Origin: Syncephalis plumigaleata
Lineage: Eukaryota; Zoopagomycota; Zoopagomycetes; Zoopagales; Piptocephalidaceae
Direction of reading: 5' to 3'
Length of the DNA: 64,000 nucleotides
Assembly (NCBI GenBank): GCA_025201365.1
Contig: JAIXMF010000009.1
Span: 62,001-126,000, forward strand
Shown: positions 1 through 11,295 of the stretch, piece after piece
Layout of the letters: the number at the start of each line of letters is the position of its first letter
How positions within the stretch are numbered: position 1 is the stretch's first letter
Notes under the pieces: generated by a model
The model's database searches: none
Seen by the model: only the letters and a program-made list of their open reading frames with translations
Told to the model about the DNA's origin: nothing
Position numbers and translations under genes: made by a program

Positions 1-743
1 CTACTCCTACTATTGCTGCTGCTGATACTTTTACCACTTATACTTCTACTACTGGAAATTCTGCCATAGCTGCTCATTCTGGCGTGTCCCATCGTAATGC
101 CAGGTATCCCAATGGAGTTGTATTGATTTGCCACCGGGGCAATAAGCAATCGATGCTTGCCCTTGATTTCGAATAGTGTACCCCATGCAGCCGATGCCAA
201 TGGTACTAGGTTGGAGCAACGTCCATGCAATGAGGTATTCAAACGTCCTACGTGACTTTTAACATATTGCTTGATCTGTGATAACATGGAGAAATCCTTA
301 GGCTCGAACGCGCTCTCCATGCTAGAATTCGGCGTCAATGATACAATCGATGATGAGTGGCTTTCACTTGAACTGTGCACAGGGAAGTAAAGCTCGCGGG
401 TTCGTAATAGACCATGCGTCCAATTCCTCTCGAGGAGTTCTCGCCATTGAAACGCCACTCGCCAGTGCTGATCCAATGGTTTGCAAGCGGTACCGTTTAA
501 ATCCAAAGACAGCTCTAAATTGTAGCAAGCACCCATGGCCCATTGTAGCCATTCATCCTCCGGTTGACCGGCTACCGCTGGATATCGAGCATGGTAGAGG
601 TTTTTCCAATAGACATCCTCCAGCACATTTGTCATTGCAATGCCCATCAGGCCATTCTTGCATAGTGCTTGCACTGATGATATATCAGCGGATTGTTGCG
701 GTTGCTTGGAGAAACCAGAGAAATACTTGTTCAGCAAACTCAT
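1..743 (-). CDS. F-box-like protein, N-terminal part (runs off the window edge)
   Basis: An open frame runs leftward from an ATG at 743 to base 1 without a stop, giving about 247 residues. After a short Ser/Gln-rich start it has a stretch ending in YWKNLYHARYP and then FQWRELLERNWTHG. This spacing of Trp, Leu and Arg is typical of the second half of an F-box and the linker seen in F-box/beta-propeller proteins, which act as substrate receptors of SCF ubiquitin ligases. Residues after about 170 (TLFEIKGKHRLLIAPV) look like propeller strands. The leftmost 25 codons are Ser/Arg-rich. Two more F-box-like genes lie at 29.8 and 39.6-41.1 kb, so this looks like an expanded family. The F-box call is from pattern only; the 3' part is outside the window. 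Confidence 0.5.
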   Translation of the reverse strand, partial: MSLLNKYFSGFSKQPQQSADISSVQALCKNGLMGIAMTNVLEDVYWKNLYHARYPAVAGQPEDEWLQWAMGACYNLELSLDLNGTACKPLDQHWRVAFQWRELLERNWTHGLLRTRELYFPVHSSSESHSSSIVSLTPNSSMESAFEPKDFSMLSQIKQYVKSHVGRLNTSLHGRCSNLVPLASAAWGTLFEIKGKHRLLIAPVANQYNSIGIPGITMGHARMSSYGRISSSRSISGKSISSSNSRS

Positions 744-1383
744 ACTATCTAATTCTATTCTTTTTCGGTATGATACATTCAAATACTAATAAAAAAGGGG
801 GAAATGGGCTTGCATCTACTAGGGCGATGATATTGACATATACCTCATTTAAATACAGGTCACATATACAGGCACACGTGTACACGTACATACATACGCA
901 CATACAAACCGTCATGGCTAAGGACTATGACAATGTTGCACTAATGATTGGTTCTACTAGAGGCGTTGATGGAATGACGTTCGAGTTGATTGGCTAGAAC
1001 GCTTTCCATTTGCAACGCAAACTTGCAGACAAATAGACCGTAATAATGCGTGCAATCCACTAGTTGCACGTATATGACGATATCACTGACGGTCTGTTCA
1101 TCGATTTTTCTTTTCCATCCTTAACGAATTAGCCATCGTATGAAATGATCTATTCATTCATCGCTATTACACTCGATAATACAACCTATTTGATCGATTT
1201 ACTATATGCCGCTAATAATAATATTTATTGATATTCGTTTATACAGCAAAAACATGCACAAAGCTGCAGCTTATTTTGCTCAAATGTTTAATTTTACTGC
1301 AAAGCAATATACATACATACGTGTGTGTGTGTGTGTTCGTTCGTTCATTTGTATGTATATTAATTAATAGACCATCATACTTC
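744..1383. other. Intergenic region between two minus-strand genes
   Basis: No convincing coding sequence. It should hold the promoter of the F-box-like gene to its left and the 3' UTR of the RBM26/27-like gene to its right. It contains GT-rich microsatellite DNA around 1,318-1,335 and several AATAAT/AATAAA-like words. Confidence 0.5.
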
Positions 1384-4002
1384 TTATCGTTTCCACGATC
1401 GTTCACTATCTTCCATTGCGTCAAAGTCACCATCCTCATCCATAACCGTATTGCTAATGCTAGATGTAATTGTCTCAGGTGTGGATGCCACCACCGGTGC
1501 TGGCTCGTTATACCATGACATTTTAAGTGTACCCACTCCTTCCATTTGTGCACCACTAAACGCGGCCTTTTCCGCTTCATGTCGTGTTTCAAACGTGATA
1601 ATTGCTCGGTTCTTCGCATCCAATGTATTAATATTTGTTACTACACCAAATTTCTATATGTGTATATATTTCATTAGTTAGTCTATATGTATATTATGTA
1701 TTCTTAGGTATTGTCCATTTGCCTCACTTACCGAGAAATGTGCTTGTAGTGTATTTTTAATATCATCCGTGAGATCACGTACTTGAATCTTAGTAGTACG
1801 ATTGTCAAGTTTAAATGCTGCTGGTGCCGGAGTTGCATTGGTAGTACCTGCTGCTGTCGCTGTTGCTGCCGTTGTTGTTGCTGTTGCTGGTGTCCATGTC
1901 ATGCTACTACGTCCGCGTCCACGACCACGCCATCCACCATAGGCACCGCGTCCACGGCCACGGCCACGGCCATAATAACCGCCGGCGGAGTAATCTTGCG
2001 AGTTCGACGCATCTATCCCTAGTTCCTCGGCTTCTTTTTGCAATTTGGCTAATTTAGCGCGTAGCATTGCTTCCTCACTCTCGGGCTCTTCATTTTGTGA
2101 TGTTGCTCCATTCTCGTTTAGCTTTGCGTTCAATTGCATGCTCTCTAGTTCACGGTCCAATTGATTGCGTCGCTGCTGTTCATAGGTTAAACTGGCGTTG
2201 TTCGCCGCCTCTTGTTGCTGCATGCGTAAATGCTCGGTCTCAGCTTGACTTTCCTTCACTACCGCGGTTATCTGCTCTAGTGCCTGTTGTAATTCGGCAC
2301 GATCACTATCCGCCAAATCCGAACGATTAAGTTGCGCCTCTAACAGTTGCTGCTGCTCCAATTGCATCTGTAATAGCTGCTCCTTCTTTCGTTGAATGTC
2401 AAGTATCTGTTCCAGTTTTGCTTGACGCTGCTGTGCTTTAACATCTGCATCCGATTGTGCAGCAGGCGCTGTCTCCATAGCATCACTTCCTGTAGGCGTG
2501 CCACCCTGCTGCCAATGCTCGTTTTGTAGTCGTTCATGCCAGAATACCTTAATAAATCGATTGCCAAACACCGCATCTTGACAACTGTAGGCGGCGTATG
2601 CCTCGGCATTCGAGCTGAACTGCACTAATGCTTGTCGATTGACGGGATCAACTTGAATGTTCACAATAGTGCCAAATCGACGGAAGTAATCGTTTACTTG
2701 ATCGAGCGCACACTGTTCAGGCGAGATGTTCTCCACGCGTAGTATAGTTCGTACATTTGCATTACTAGCGTTCATACCAGTTGAATCGAATCCGCCTCGA
2801 CCACCTCGACCACGTCCACGTCCCATTCGTGCATTAACACCACCACGACCACGCATTCCATGCGAGGATACACCGCTGGCATCGTAGCCTTCATTGATAG
2901 GGCCAGGATGCTCAGGAGAATAGCCGATAGGATCGGACACGGCAATAGTTGCATTAGGCGATATATGCTCGTATGGACAAGTATCACCACGCGAGCAGAA
3001 TCCTTTCTGATCAAACTGATGACAACGACCTCGTCGATATCCACCATTAGCATTCCGCGCACCAACCATACCAGATGATGGCATTTGATTCATCGAGGTG
3101 TAGTTCATATTGCCCGCTATCGGGCCACCTAGCTGATTAGCATCGGAGTTCCATATGGGAATGGGACCACCGATACTACCGTTTGTTGGTATGGCACCAC
3201 CAGCAGTCGTGCCCCTATGCGGCGGTCGCTCACGTCTTTTCTGCGAACGTCGATCGTCGTAATTACCATGCCCATCACGGTATGTGTCGCGCGATGCCCT
3301 TGCACTAGGTGACGCTGACCTACGTCTACTTGGACTACGTGTCCAGTTACGATCGCGATTAGGTGATCCGTATCGACGATCTCGTCTATAACCTTTATCG
3401 GCTTCGTTGTTGCCCACAATTTCATCTGTGTCGTTTCGATTCCTAGTACGACTATAATTGTCACGATGCATTCGATCACGTCCACGATCACGATCCTGTA
3501 CATTGTTATTATTATTATTATTATTGTTATTCTCCATTGCCGTCGATGAATACTGAGATCCTGTCGTGTATTGTTGACGTACTTCATTCGGTAAAAAGTC
3601 TAGCGTAGTCATCATATTCAAGAGATTATCGACGAACGACACCGTATCTAATTGAGGGCGGTATAAAAACGTATACAAGTCAGGTCAGGTCAGGTCAAGT
3701 TGTTGTTTATAATTATAGATATAGATATACGCTTACATTCACTTAGAAAATCCTCCAACTGACTAACACATAGTTCACGCATTTCATCACGTGGCTTATC
3801 ATTCTTCAATAATGCGATAACGTAGTCGGCCAATACAACAGGATCCGCGTCGCAACTGCAATCATAACAGTGCAGTTAGTATGGCTAGATTGTTAGATTG
3901 ATCATTTATAACTTACATTGGTTCTAGCTCCGAGGCTAGTCTATCTTTTAAATACTGACTAGCACTAGCGTCGTTTAATACTATAGCTATTGATTGCGCC
4001 AT
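1384..4002 (-). CDS. RBM26/27-like RNA-binding protein (CCCH finger plus two RRM-like domains)
   Basis: Four exons: 4,002-3,917, 3,855-3,737, 3,647-1,732 and 1,653-1,384. Introns have GTAAGT/GTAAGC donors and the phases join cleanly. The first two exons give a helical PWI-like N-terminus. Then come an Arg/Ser/Asp-rich stretch, a CCCH zinc finger (CHQFDQKGFCSRGDTCPYEH), RGG repeats, an RRM (TILRVENISPEQC through NRFIKVFWH), a Gln-rich coiled coil, a GRGRGRG patch and a second RRM split by the last intron, ending in LKMSWYNEP. This order matches RBM26/RBM27 of animals and Rmn1 of fission yeast, which take part in nuclear RNA surveillance with the ZC3H3/Red1-Mtl1 type machinery. The family link is from domain order; the exact orthologue is inferred. 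A GGTCA-type pentamer tandem lies in the second intron near 3,680-3,697. Confidence 0.85.
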
Positions 4003-5438
4003 AGTGTAGACATAAACAAACGCCTAGTAGTAATGCAATAAACGCACACGCACACGTACACACACGTACACCCAGGGACAAGATCCAACAACGAGACCGG
4101 TCGTTACAGTAAATCAGCGCGTTTCAAAGACGAATAAGCGTACTCGAACGATTGCAAGTTGCTTATGAAGGCTTTCTTTTCCGACAAATCCGTGGCAATA
4201 AAGCTCAAAAGAATTAAATTATATATAGTAAGCCAGGATGACTTTAGAAAAAGAATTTTACACTACGGATGATGTGGTGTTAAATACAGATTTACATTTT
4301 CATCAATTGCAGGATTCATTTTGTAAGAAGCAAACTTGAAACTTGTAACCTAAGCTTATACACGTTTGCTCGTTCATCAATCTCTATGGTTTTACAGAGA
4401 AATACTAGTATTACTTGGATATTCGTTAATTGATGAAGGTGGCTATCAGTATTATAGAAAGCCATATGCATGACTTGCTCTCTCTTGCTCTCTTGCTCTT
4501 GCTCTTGCTCTCTCTTGTTCTACTAGTGGTAACATGCTGCCATGGGTCACATGCGACAGAAACTGTTTCTCTTCAGAAGTGTTCACGTTGTGTTCTCTCT
4601 CTCTCTCCTCACTTTACTCTTTCATCATCTTCCTATCATCCCTAAGTAATCCATGTGGATATAGGGTGAGTCAATCCGCCAGAATAGTGTGATAGCCAAG
4701 ATCAGTAATTGTTTATTGTACTCTTGAAGATCATACCAATATCCTATCTACAAGGCCATCCTTATTTGCACTCGCTGACTACAAGCGAGAGATAGAGAAT
4801 GTATCAATGCAGGTTATTATTAACTCATTCATTGGTATCAAAAAGTGCTTAAGAGTATATTAGTGGCCATCATCATCATCATCCTCCTCTTACTTCCCCT
4901 TTCATCACGCTATCATCACATCATTATCAATCATTATTAAAAGTGTAGCAACTCTTGCTCGATATTACCCTCCTTTTACTCTCCAATTCTTTCTTTATTG
5001 CTTATAACCGCGCTGTTACTACTGCTACCAAGAAGCGTACAGACAAACACAACACACAACACACACATACGCAACACACATATTCTCACTTTCATTCTTT
5101 CTTACTCCATTCCTGTCAACGTACTCATCCTTCTTCTCCTTCTCCTCTGTTGTGCACTCGCCTACGCACCCTTATCCCTATACTCACAGACATAACACCA
5201 ACACATACGTATATACTCACACGTACTTCCTCACTCACTCACTCATTCACTTATTGTTTTTCAGTGAACACAGAACGAGAAAGAAAGAGCAAGCGAGATA
5301 GCTTAACCTTAAACGCTTTCCATCTTCGAATCAAAAAAGTTACCTCCACTACGATATTCTATCTTTTCCTTTTGTGTGTATTCCTTCTAGCACTTGTTCC
5401 TCCTCGCCATACCGTACATACACCGAGTTTGACTAACT
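4003..5438. other. Divergent intergenic region between the RBM26/27-like and Rab5 genes
   Basis: A 1.4-kb non-coding stretch that must contain two divergent promoters. It holds pyrimidine-rich runs (CTCTTGCTCTTG around 4,470-4,510; CTCTCTCTC near 4,600) and CA-rich DNA around 5,040-5,080 and 5,200. The plus-strand open frames at 4,430 and 4,955 are low-complexity and show no domain; I treat them as chance. Confidence 0.5.
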
Positions 5439-6801
5439 ATGGCGCAACAACGAGACGCATCTGGTGGTCGTGTTTTCCAGTTCAAACTAGTGTTGCTAGG
5501 TGGGTTCATCCGCTTTATTGGATAAACAGGACTAGTGCTGACCAAATAATAACCTTATATTACGTTTTGTTTATAGGCGAATCAGCCGTAGGCAAATCAA
5601 GGTAAATAACCGTTGTGGTCTATATTAGCCAGGTCACAAGTATGAATTCTCCTTCCTATACTTACTACGACTATTATTATTGTTATTGTCATTGAATAGT
5701 TTGGTGCTTCGGTTTGTTAAAGACCAGTTTGACGACTATAGAGAGAGTACCATTGGCGGTAAATATTATTCCGATTTATTAATCCACATGTTACTGTCAT
5801 ATGAATACTAATATCATTGCTTGTCCTAATATCCATTACGACCATTCCTATTACACCTTTCTATATTCGACTATCATGCCCAATGATAATAGCGGCATTT
5901 CTAACCCAGTCACTTCAATTGGAATCGGGCGTAACAATAAAGTATGAAATCTGGTAGGTATATATACACGTATGTTGTTGCTGTATTGATGACTTTATTA
6001 ATAATTATAATAACTATTAGGGATACTGCTGGACAAGAACGCTACAAGGTAAACGAATAGCGATATATATATATATATACAACGAATGGTGTTTATTCCT
6101 CAGTATAACTAACTAGTTCAAATAGAGTTTGGCTCCCATGTATTATCGTAATGCAAACTGCGCAGTAGTCGTGTATGACATCACGCAGATGGCAAGTAAC
6201 TTCAAAGTTCTAGTTTTATGGATAAGCTAACGCATGGACATTCTATTTTATTTTATAGAGCTCGTTGGAAAAGGCCAAATCATGGATTGAAGAATTGCAT
6301 AAACAGGCCGATCCCAATATCGTCATTGCATTGGCGGGCAACAAGTCTGATTTATCAGCTCGTCGTGCTGTACCTGTCGATGTAAGTTATCTACACTACT
6401 AGTACCTATGCAATATCAATCGAGTAACTAATCATTGGTATCATTTACTACACGTTTGTTTGACACTCTGCGATACGACATGATAGGTGGCAAAGGCATT
6501 TGCTAACGAGCATGGCCTCTTATTCCTGGAGACGTCAGCGAAAACTGCCGAAAATGTGTATGAACTATTTGCAGAGATCGGTAAGAACTGATTAGTAATT
6601 ACTTTTACTACTACTATATCTAATATGCATATCATTGTTTTCTTTGTATATATAATTTATTACGATCATCGTTGTAATAATAATACTGTAATAGCCAAGA
6701 AATTGCCACTTGATGATCAATCCAAGACAGGTCCTGGTGGTCGTCCACTATCGACAGTTGATATGAACTCTACAGCACGCGGCGGTAACTGTGCATGCTA
6801 A
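5439..6801 (+). CDS. Rab5-family small GTPase (Ypt51/Vps21 type)
   Basis: Nine exons: 5,439-5,499, 5,577-5,601, 5,700-5,758, 5,893-5,953, 6,021-6,048, 6,126-6,191, 6,259-6,381, 6,487-6,580 and 6,695-6,801. The spliced protein has every Rab G-box: P-loop GESAVGKSS, switch [35 protein letters not shown] and ETSAKT. It ends in CAC, a CXC geranylgeranylation site. Switch I and the RabF motifs are of the Rab5 subfamily, which governs homotypic early-endosome fusion and vacuolar sorting on endosomal membranes. All exon phases join without a break. The intron after 6,191 starts with GCAAGT rather than GT, a GC-AG intron. Start chosen as the first ATG in frame with the P-loop exon. Confidence 0.95.
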
Positions 6802-7115
6802 TCTATCATAATAGACAAGACACAGATATACCTGTTTACCTTTCTATTACTATGGTGATATATATATATATATATACTATCATTATATATCGTTTATTTA
6901 GTTGATTGATTGATTGATTGGCTAGTTTAAATCGGTTATGGCATGATGCACCATTGCATATCACCTTATAGTCTCATGTCATTATCTTATAAACTTGAAT
7001 ATTGATTAAGTGTACTTTTACTATTACTATGATGATGATTATTGAATGTGTATATAGTTTAATAATGAACAGCGATTTCTTGTTTGTTTGTTTGCTTGTT
7101 TGTTTGTTTGTTTGA
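6802..7115. other. Convergent intergenic region
   Basis: 3' flanks of the Rab5 gene and of the minus-strand secreted protein. AT-rich, with (TA)n near 6,865 and a GTTT-type tandem near 7,080-7,112. No gene seen. Confidence 0.5.
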
Positions 7116-7531
7116 TTAGCAAGAAGTCGAGCCTTCCTGTTGCCAGAAACTAATGAAAACACCATCCTCGCGCGTTTCACACCATCGATTAGATTGTAGT
7201 CCCATGCGATTAAGGTGAATTATAAGCGCATTGATCAGTTCCGTATAATGAGCTGGTATGAACTCGCCTCCACCCTCCTTGGCGATACGGACACAGGAAA
7301 ACCATTGGCATTTCATGATTTCTTTGACGGGTGTCGTGGTGGCTATCATTTCATCCTTAACCTGATTTGCCACAAGGTGGTATCCCAAACCGGTGTCATA
7401 CTGCAAAATACGCCATTATCACACTTGAGCGTCGTTGCATTGACCGATGATAACAAGATCACACCTAGCCATCCTATGACAAGGAATAATACGCGACAAG
7501 TAAAGATTTGATTCATAGTAAGGAGAAACAA
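7116..7531 (-). CDS. Small secreted protein, paralogue of the protein at 18,980-19,708
   Basis: Minus-strand frames from 7,531 (or the second ATG at 7,516) start with a clear signal peptide (LFLVIGWLGVILLSS core). The C-terminal half has CQWFSC, then LINALIIHLNRMG, NRWCET and a FISFWQ end. The gene at 19 kb has CEWFSC, IMINYINYNG and VRYWQ in the same order, so the two are paralogues; I do not recognise the family. Signal and body are in different frames. One extra T in the four-base run at 7,405-7,408 joins them directly; a 44-nt GTCAAT...GCAG intron (7,401-7,444) would also do so but is unusually short. Likely extracellular; function unknown. Confidence 0.6.
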
Positions 7532-8354
7532 GTATTATAGCGTGTACAATGGTGTATGTGTGTATGAGTGCGGTGAGTGTAGATAATAAAGATGCCAAAA
7601 AGTGCGAGAAATGGAAAGAGCAAAAAAATATGGAGCGATAAGTAGTAAGTGGTGGACCCATGAGGTTTAGGTTACCTCTCGCTCTCTCTCTTTATATGCT
7701 CATATCAAAATGGACTGTGTGTAAATGGTGTTCAAGTTATACTCCGAAAAGAAAATATTCTCATTTTAGTATTAGATACAGATATGGCATACGCACACGC
7801 ACACGCACACGCATTCTATGATGTGAAGTTAAAATGAGGAAGGCGCCATCCTAATTATTATGCATTGTAAAAGTAGACTTGTGTCTTCGTGCAATTCCTA
7901 GACTGCAATTGTACTGATTGTCTATCCTATTGGTATAGATATTACTATAGATGTCATGATGTTGGAAGAAATGCTAATCCAAGATACTAAAAATGATCCA
8001 AGATTACCATTTGAACGAGGATTAGCTCAATATTGGCATATTCCTATGCCCATTGTCGTGTAGCTCCTTGTTTGCTAATGTTGTGTAACTTGCTATCACT
8101 CGATCTACAGCTCTATCTATCTATTCCGCTCATTTCGGGTTACTAGGATTGGATGGCAGCCTATGCTCTGGCTTTTCTGCTTCCTACTGTTGTTATCGCT
8201 ATTGTCGTTCATATTCTCCAACTAATTGATTCCTTCCCTTCACACCACCACCACATTACACCGCTAGTCGGCTTAATCTTCTCTAGCTCTCTTGTTTTTC
8301 CTCTTCTAGTGAGTAGTAGTTATTTCTTTCTTGCAATAATTAGAACGTACTGCC
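7532..8354. other. Intergenic region with a possible coding remnant
   Basis: Mostly non-coding, with CACACG repeats near 7,793-7,812. A plus-strand open stretch at about 7,939-8,063 ends at a stop and includes LPFERGLAQYWHIPMPIVV. It looks more protein-like than its surroundings and could be the last exon of an unrecognised small gene or a relic. I cannot assign a function. The open frame 8,153-8,392 is hydrophobic low-complexity and overlaps the GDT1 start; not supported. Confidence 0.3.
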
Positions 8355-9690
8355 ATGAACCTATTACCATGGAGTGCCACACGGGTTTATAAGAAACATC
8401 GTTGGTTTTACACTAGTGTTATACTATGTCTTGCTAGCCTCTTGATGATGATAGGTTCTCATCAGGCTACTGCGGAACAGGTGAGTTGCTATTGAATAGG
8501 CGATAGTTCTCGAGTTACTTATTTATCAAGTAGACGTTGGAACGGCAACGGCAACACTCGGCAGATATGCAAGTACACCGTCAACTCATTCGATAAATGT
8601 TGCTAGTACCGAGAAATTAATAGCTAGCCATGATGATTTGCCATCTATACCGCATACGCCATTGGCAAATGATGTGAACGGTGCCACCCCCGTAGTATCC
8701 GCTAATCCAATAGAGGCACGACATACGCGACATCGACATCATTTAAGTGCGGATACCGATGAACAGGAGAAGAACTCGCCGATGCGTGATCTCGTGTTCT
8801 CCTTTTTAATGATTCTGGGATCCGAGATCGGCGATAAAACATTCCTTATTGCAGCTGTACTTGCCATGCGCCAACCGCGTCTACTCATCTTTACCGCGGC
8901 AATGATAGCCATGCTTGTAATGTCGGTGTTGTCGGCATTTCTAGGACACATTGTGCCCAATCTACTACCACAGCGTATGGTCGATCTTTGCACAAGTGTG
9001 CTATTCCTCGTGTTTGGACTAATGATGCTACGTGAGGGATGGGACATGCAAGCGAACGAACAGCAAAAGGAACTGGACGAAGTGCGCGCCGAACTGGAGG
9101 AGAAGGAGTGGCACAATGACGACGCAAAAGAAACCATCGATATGGAGTCGGGCTCGGTGCAAGTCAACGGGAAAGGCGCCGCAGGTAAATCCAGTCTACA
9201 CATAGCCGCTAGTCGATTGTTATCGCCGGTATTCGTGCAAACATTCATTCTTGTATTTCTTGCCGAATGGGGAGATCGCTCACAATTTGCCACTATTGCA
9301 ATGGCAGCAGCACAGGTAAAGTAGACGCATTTGTTTGCACGATATCATCCTGTTGTATACGTATTCTAATATGATCATCGGGATAGGATGTTACCGCTAC
9401 CATTGTCGGCACGGTAGCTGGACATGCCGTATGTACGGGTATAGCCGTTATTGGCGGCCGTCTTCTTGCTCAGCGTATATCAGTGCGTACAGGTAAGTTG
9501 ATAAGTGAATAATAATAATAATATATAATAATGACGATAACAATGACAATACTGATTACACATATATTGACTGTATCACGCTCTTTTTGCTCTATCTTTT
9601 CCAAAATGCATAGTAACCATCGCAGGAGCTGCTCTTTTCAGTTTATTTGGTATAATTATTTGTATTCTTTTTAATGGCATACCAGACTGA
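8355..9690 (+). CDS. GDT1: GDT1/TMEM165 family cation transporter
   Basis: Exons 8,355-8,480, 8,534-9,315, 9,387-9,492 and 9,614-9,690. The protein has two copies of the family signature, EIGDKT and EWGDRS, each inside a hydrophobic three-helix block, joined by an acidic linker; this is the UPF0016 architecture. Family members are Golgi Mn2+/Ca2+ transporters linked to Ca2+ tolerance and glycosylation. The first exon encodes a hydrophobic leader. Its junction with exon 2 is off by one base; an extra G in the pair at 8,480-8,481 would fix the phase. The three 3' exons join cleanly and the family call rests on them. The N-terminal exon is therefore less certain than the core. Confidence 0.88.
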
Positions 9691-10204
9691 ATCAGAAACT
9701 ACTAAATTGTCGTAAATCCGGTGCATACCGATCGACAATATCCACGATATTAGTCTATGATGGCAACTGTTTTTTGTCAATAAATTGCAAGTAGTGTTTT
9801 TATTCCTTATTACTGTTTTGAACTGGGGTTGTACCATTATGTCGTTACCATGCCATTGGAAATGACTACCACATATAATTACAATAATGCTACCAAGGAA
9901 GCATGTGCGACACGTATGCACGTGTATACACCTTATAGTAGGGCTGTTGTCTTGGAGTTGATGATTTCCTCCTCACGATTAGCATCACCTTGTTATTGGC
10001 CATTATTGAATCTCGATTTCCACGTTGTTACCTGCAAAATACAATGGAAATGAAACTTTAAATAAACCAGGAAGCAAGCAATTCACCTATCTTACGCAAT
10101 ACCAACTTACTATTAGCTCGAATATCATAACAACCAGGTAATACATACATACATACATCCATACATATATATCCACGTATACATATCCACGTATAATCCA
10201 AGTG
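9691..10204. other. Intergenic region
   Basis: 3' flank of GDT1 and promoter of the CAP-domain gene. A CATA tandem lies near 10,142-10,170. Nothing coding is supported. Confidence 0.5.
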
Positions 10205-11037
10205 TTAGATTGTGCGCACCATCATTTTACTTTAGTTTATTACTGCTGTTTAGACACAATTCATTTAGCGATGGAACCGTTTGGATTACCCTCGCCAGGC
10301 TTGAGTAATTTCAGTCCAGCATTACTCGTTTGTCTAATCAATCGAGAGCGCGTTAACTACGGTTTGAACCCGCTTGGCTTACTACCAGGACTGAATCGCG
10401 CCTCCGAGTATCACAATGGCATTATGGCGAAACAGCACAAATTAGCCATCCAGCTGCCCGATGAGACTCCTTACATCGAGGAGATCGTCCAGAGAACGCC
10501 CGGTAGGTCCTGGCAACGATTCGGCATTCTTGTGGGACAGAACTTTGCGGATGAATTAAACTACGTAAAGTACATGCTACAGGATGAATCGTCCCGTCCC
10601 GTACTATTGGGTGATTTTACGCATTACGGTGTGGCAAAGAAAGATACACAGGAGGGACCATGGTGGACGCAGGAATTCGCGGATGACGGGCAAGAGCACA
10701 ATTACCCGATATGCCCTGGATTGTCATCGTCGGATAGTTCGTCGCAACCGATACCCCACTTGGAAGTGCCGAGTTCCTTGTCATCCTTGCCATCGCCGTT
10801 GTCGTCATCGCCGTTGTCGTCGTCATCGTCACCAACATCACCGGTTGCAATGCACCAAGCGTGAACAATCCGATAAAACAGCTGAAATCACCTAGTATTA
10901 CTCGTTTCCCGTCAACGTCAACTGATCGTGAATTCATCACTGAACCGAATGTCATGCGTAGAAGACGATTCGGTCCGATGAATAGTCCCGTCAAGGGTCG
11001 TAAGCGATGGGTGCAACGCGAGGACCACTATGAATAG
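10205..11037 (+). CDS. CAP-superfamily (SCP/PR-1/YkwD-like) protein, probably with a C-terminal membrane segment
   Basis: Residues 38-70 read LVCLINRERVNYGLNPL, then an ASEYHNGIMAKQH segment, then FGILVGQNFAD and GDFTHYGVAKK...WWTQEFA. This is the CAP order (helix 1, His region, GxN strand, THYG, WTQ). Such proteins are usually extracellular. The original frame runs into a Ser/Pro tail and stops at 10,864. In the next frame the same DNA encodes LVILAIAVVVIAVVVVIV, a strong membrane helix, followed by NITG and a basic tail ending at a stop at 11,037. One extra T at 10,738-10,739 joins the two. I therefore prefer a CAP domain with a C-terminal TM anchor. The start may instead be the ATG at 10,271. 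No classical signal peptide is obvious. Confidence 0.6.
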
Positions 11038-11295
11038 ATCTATTTAATGCCGTGACAATTATATATACGCATATAAATGAACCACTAGCTAAATGTGTTT
11101 ACTAACTAGTAGTAGCTTATAATAAATATATATAATTGGTATGGTTACCTTGAAACAAGGTATACATTGCTTTTTATCAAAAGTTACCTTAGTAATTCGA
11201 ATGTAATAATAATAATAATTTGAAATACAAGATTAATATGAGAATAGCTAGATATCTTTATTGAAAAGCGCATTACGTGCTAATGGTCATTCGAT

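Noticed and set aside
4080-4140. Possible tRNA or small RNA near the RBM26/27-like promoter
   Set aside because: GC-rich relative to its surroundings, but I could not find A- and B-box spacing or a cloverleaf. No tRNA gene was recognised anywhere in the window.
4430-5605. Open frames of 71 and 216 codons upstream of Rab5
   Set aside because: Low-complexity Leu/Ser/Thr/His runs from CT- and CA-rich promoter DNA, overlapping the true Rab5 first exon in another frame.
7401-7444. 44-nt intron in the 7-kb secreted gene
   Set aside because: Possible (GT...GCAG) but shorter than other introns here (about 50-90). One extra T in the adjacent run explains the frame equally well and fits the window-wide pattern.
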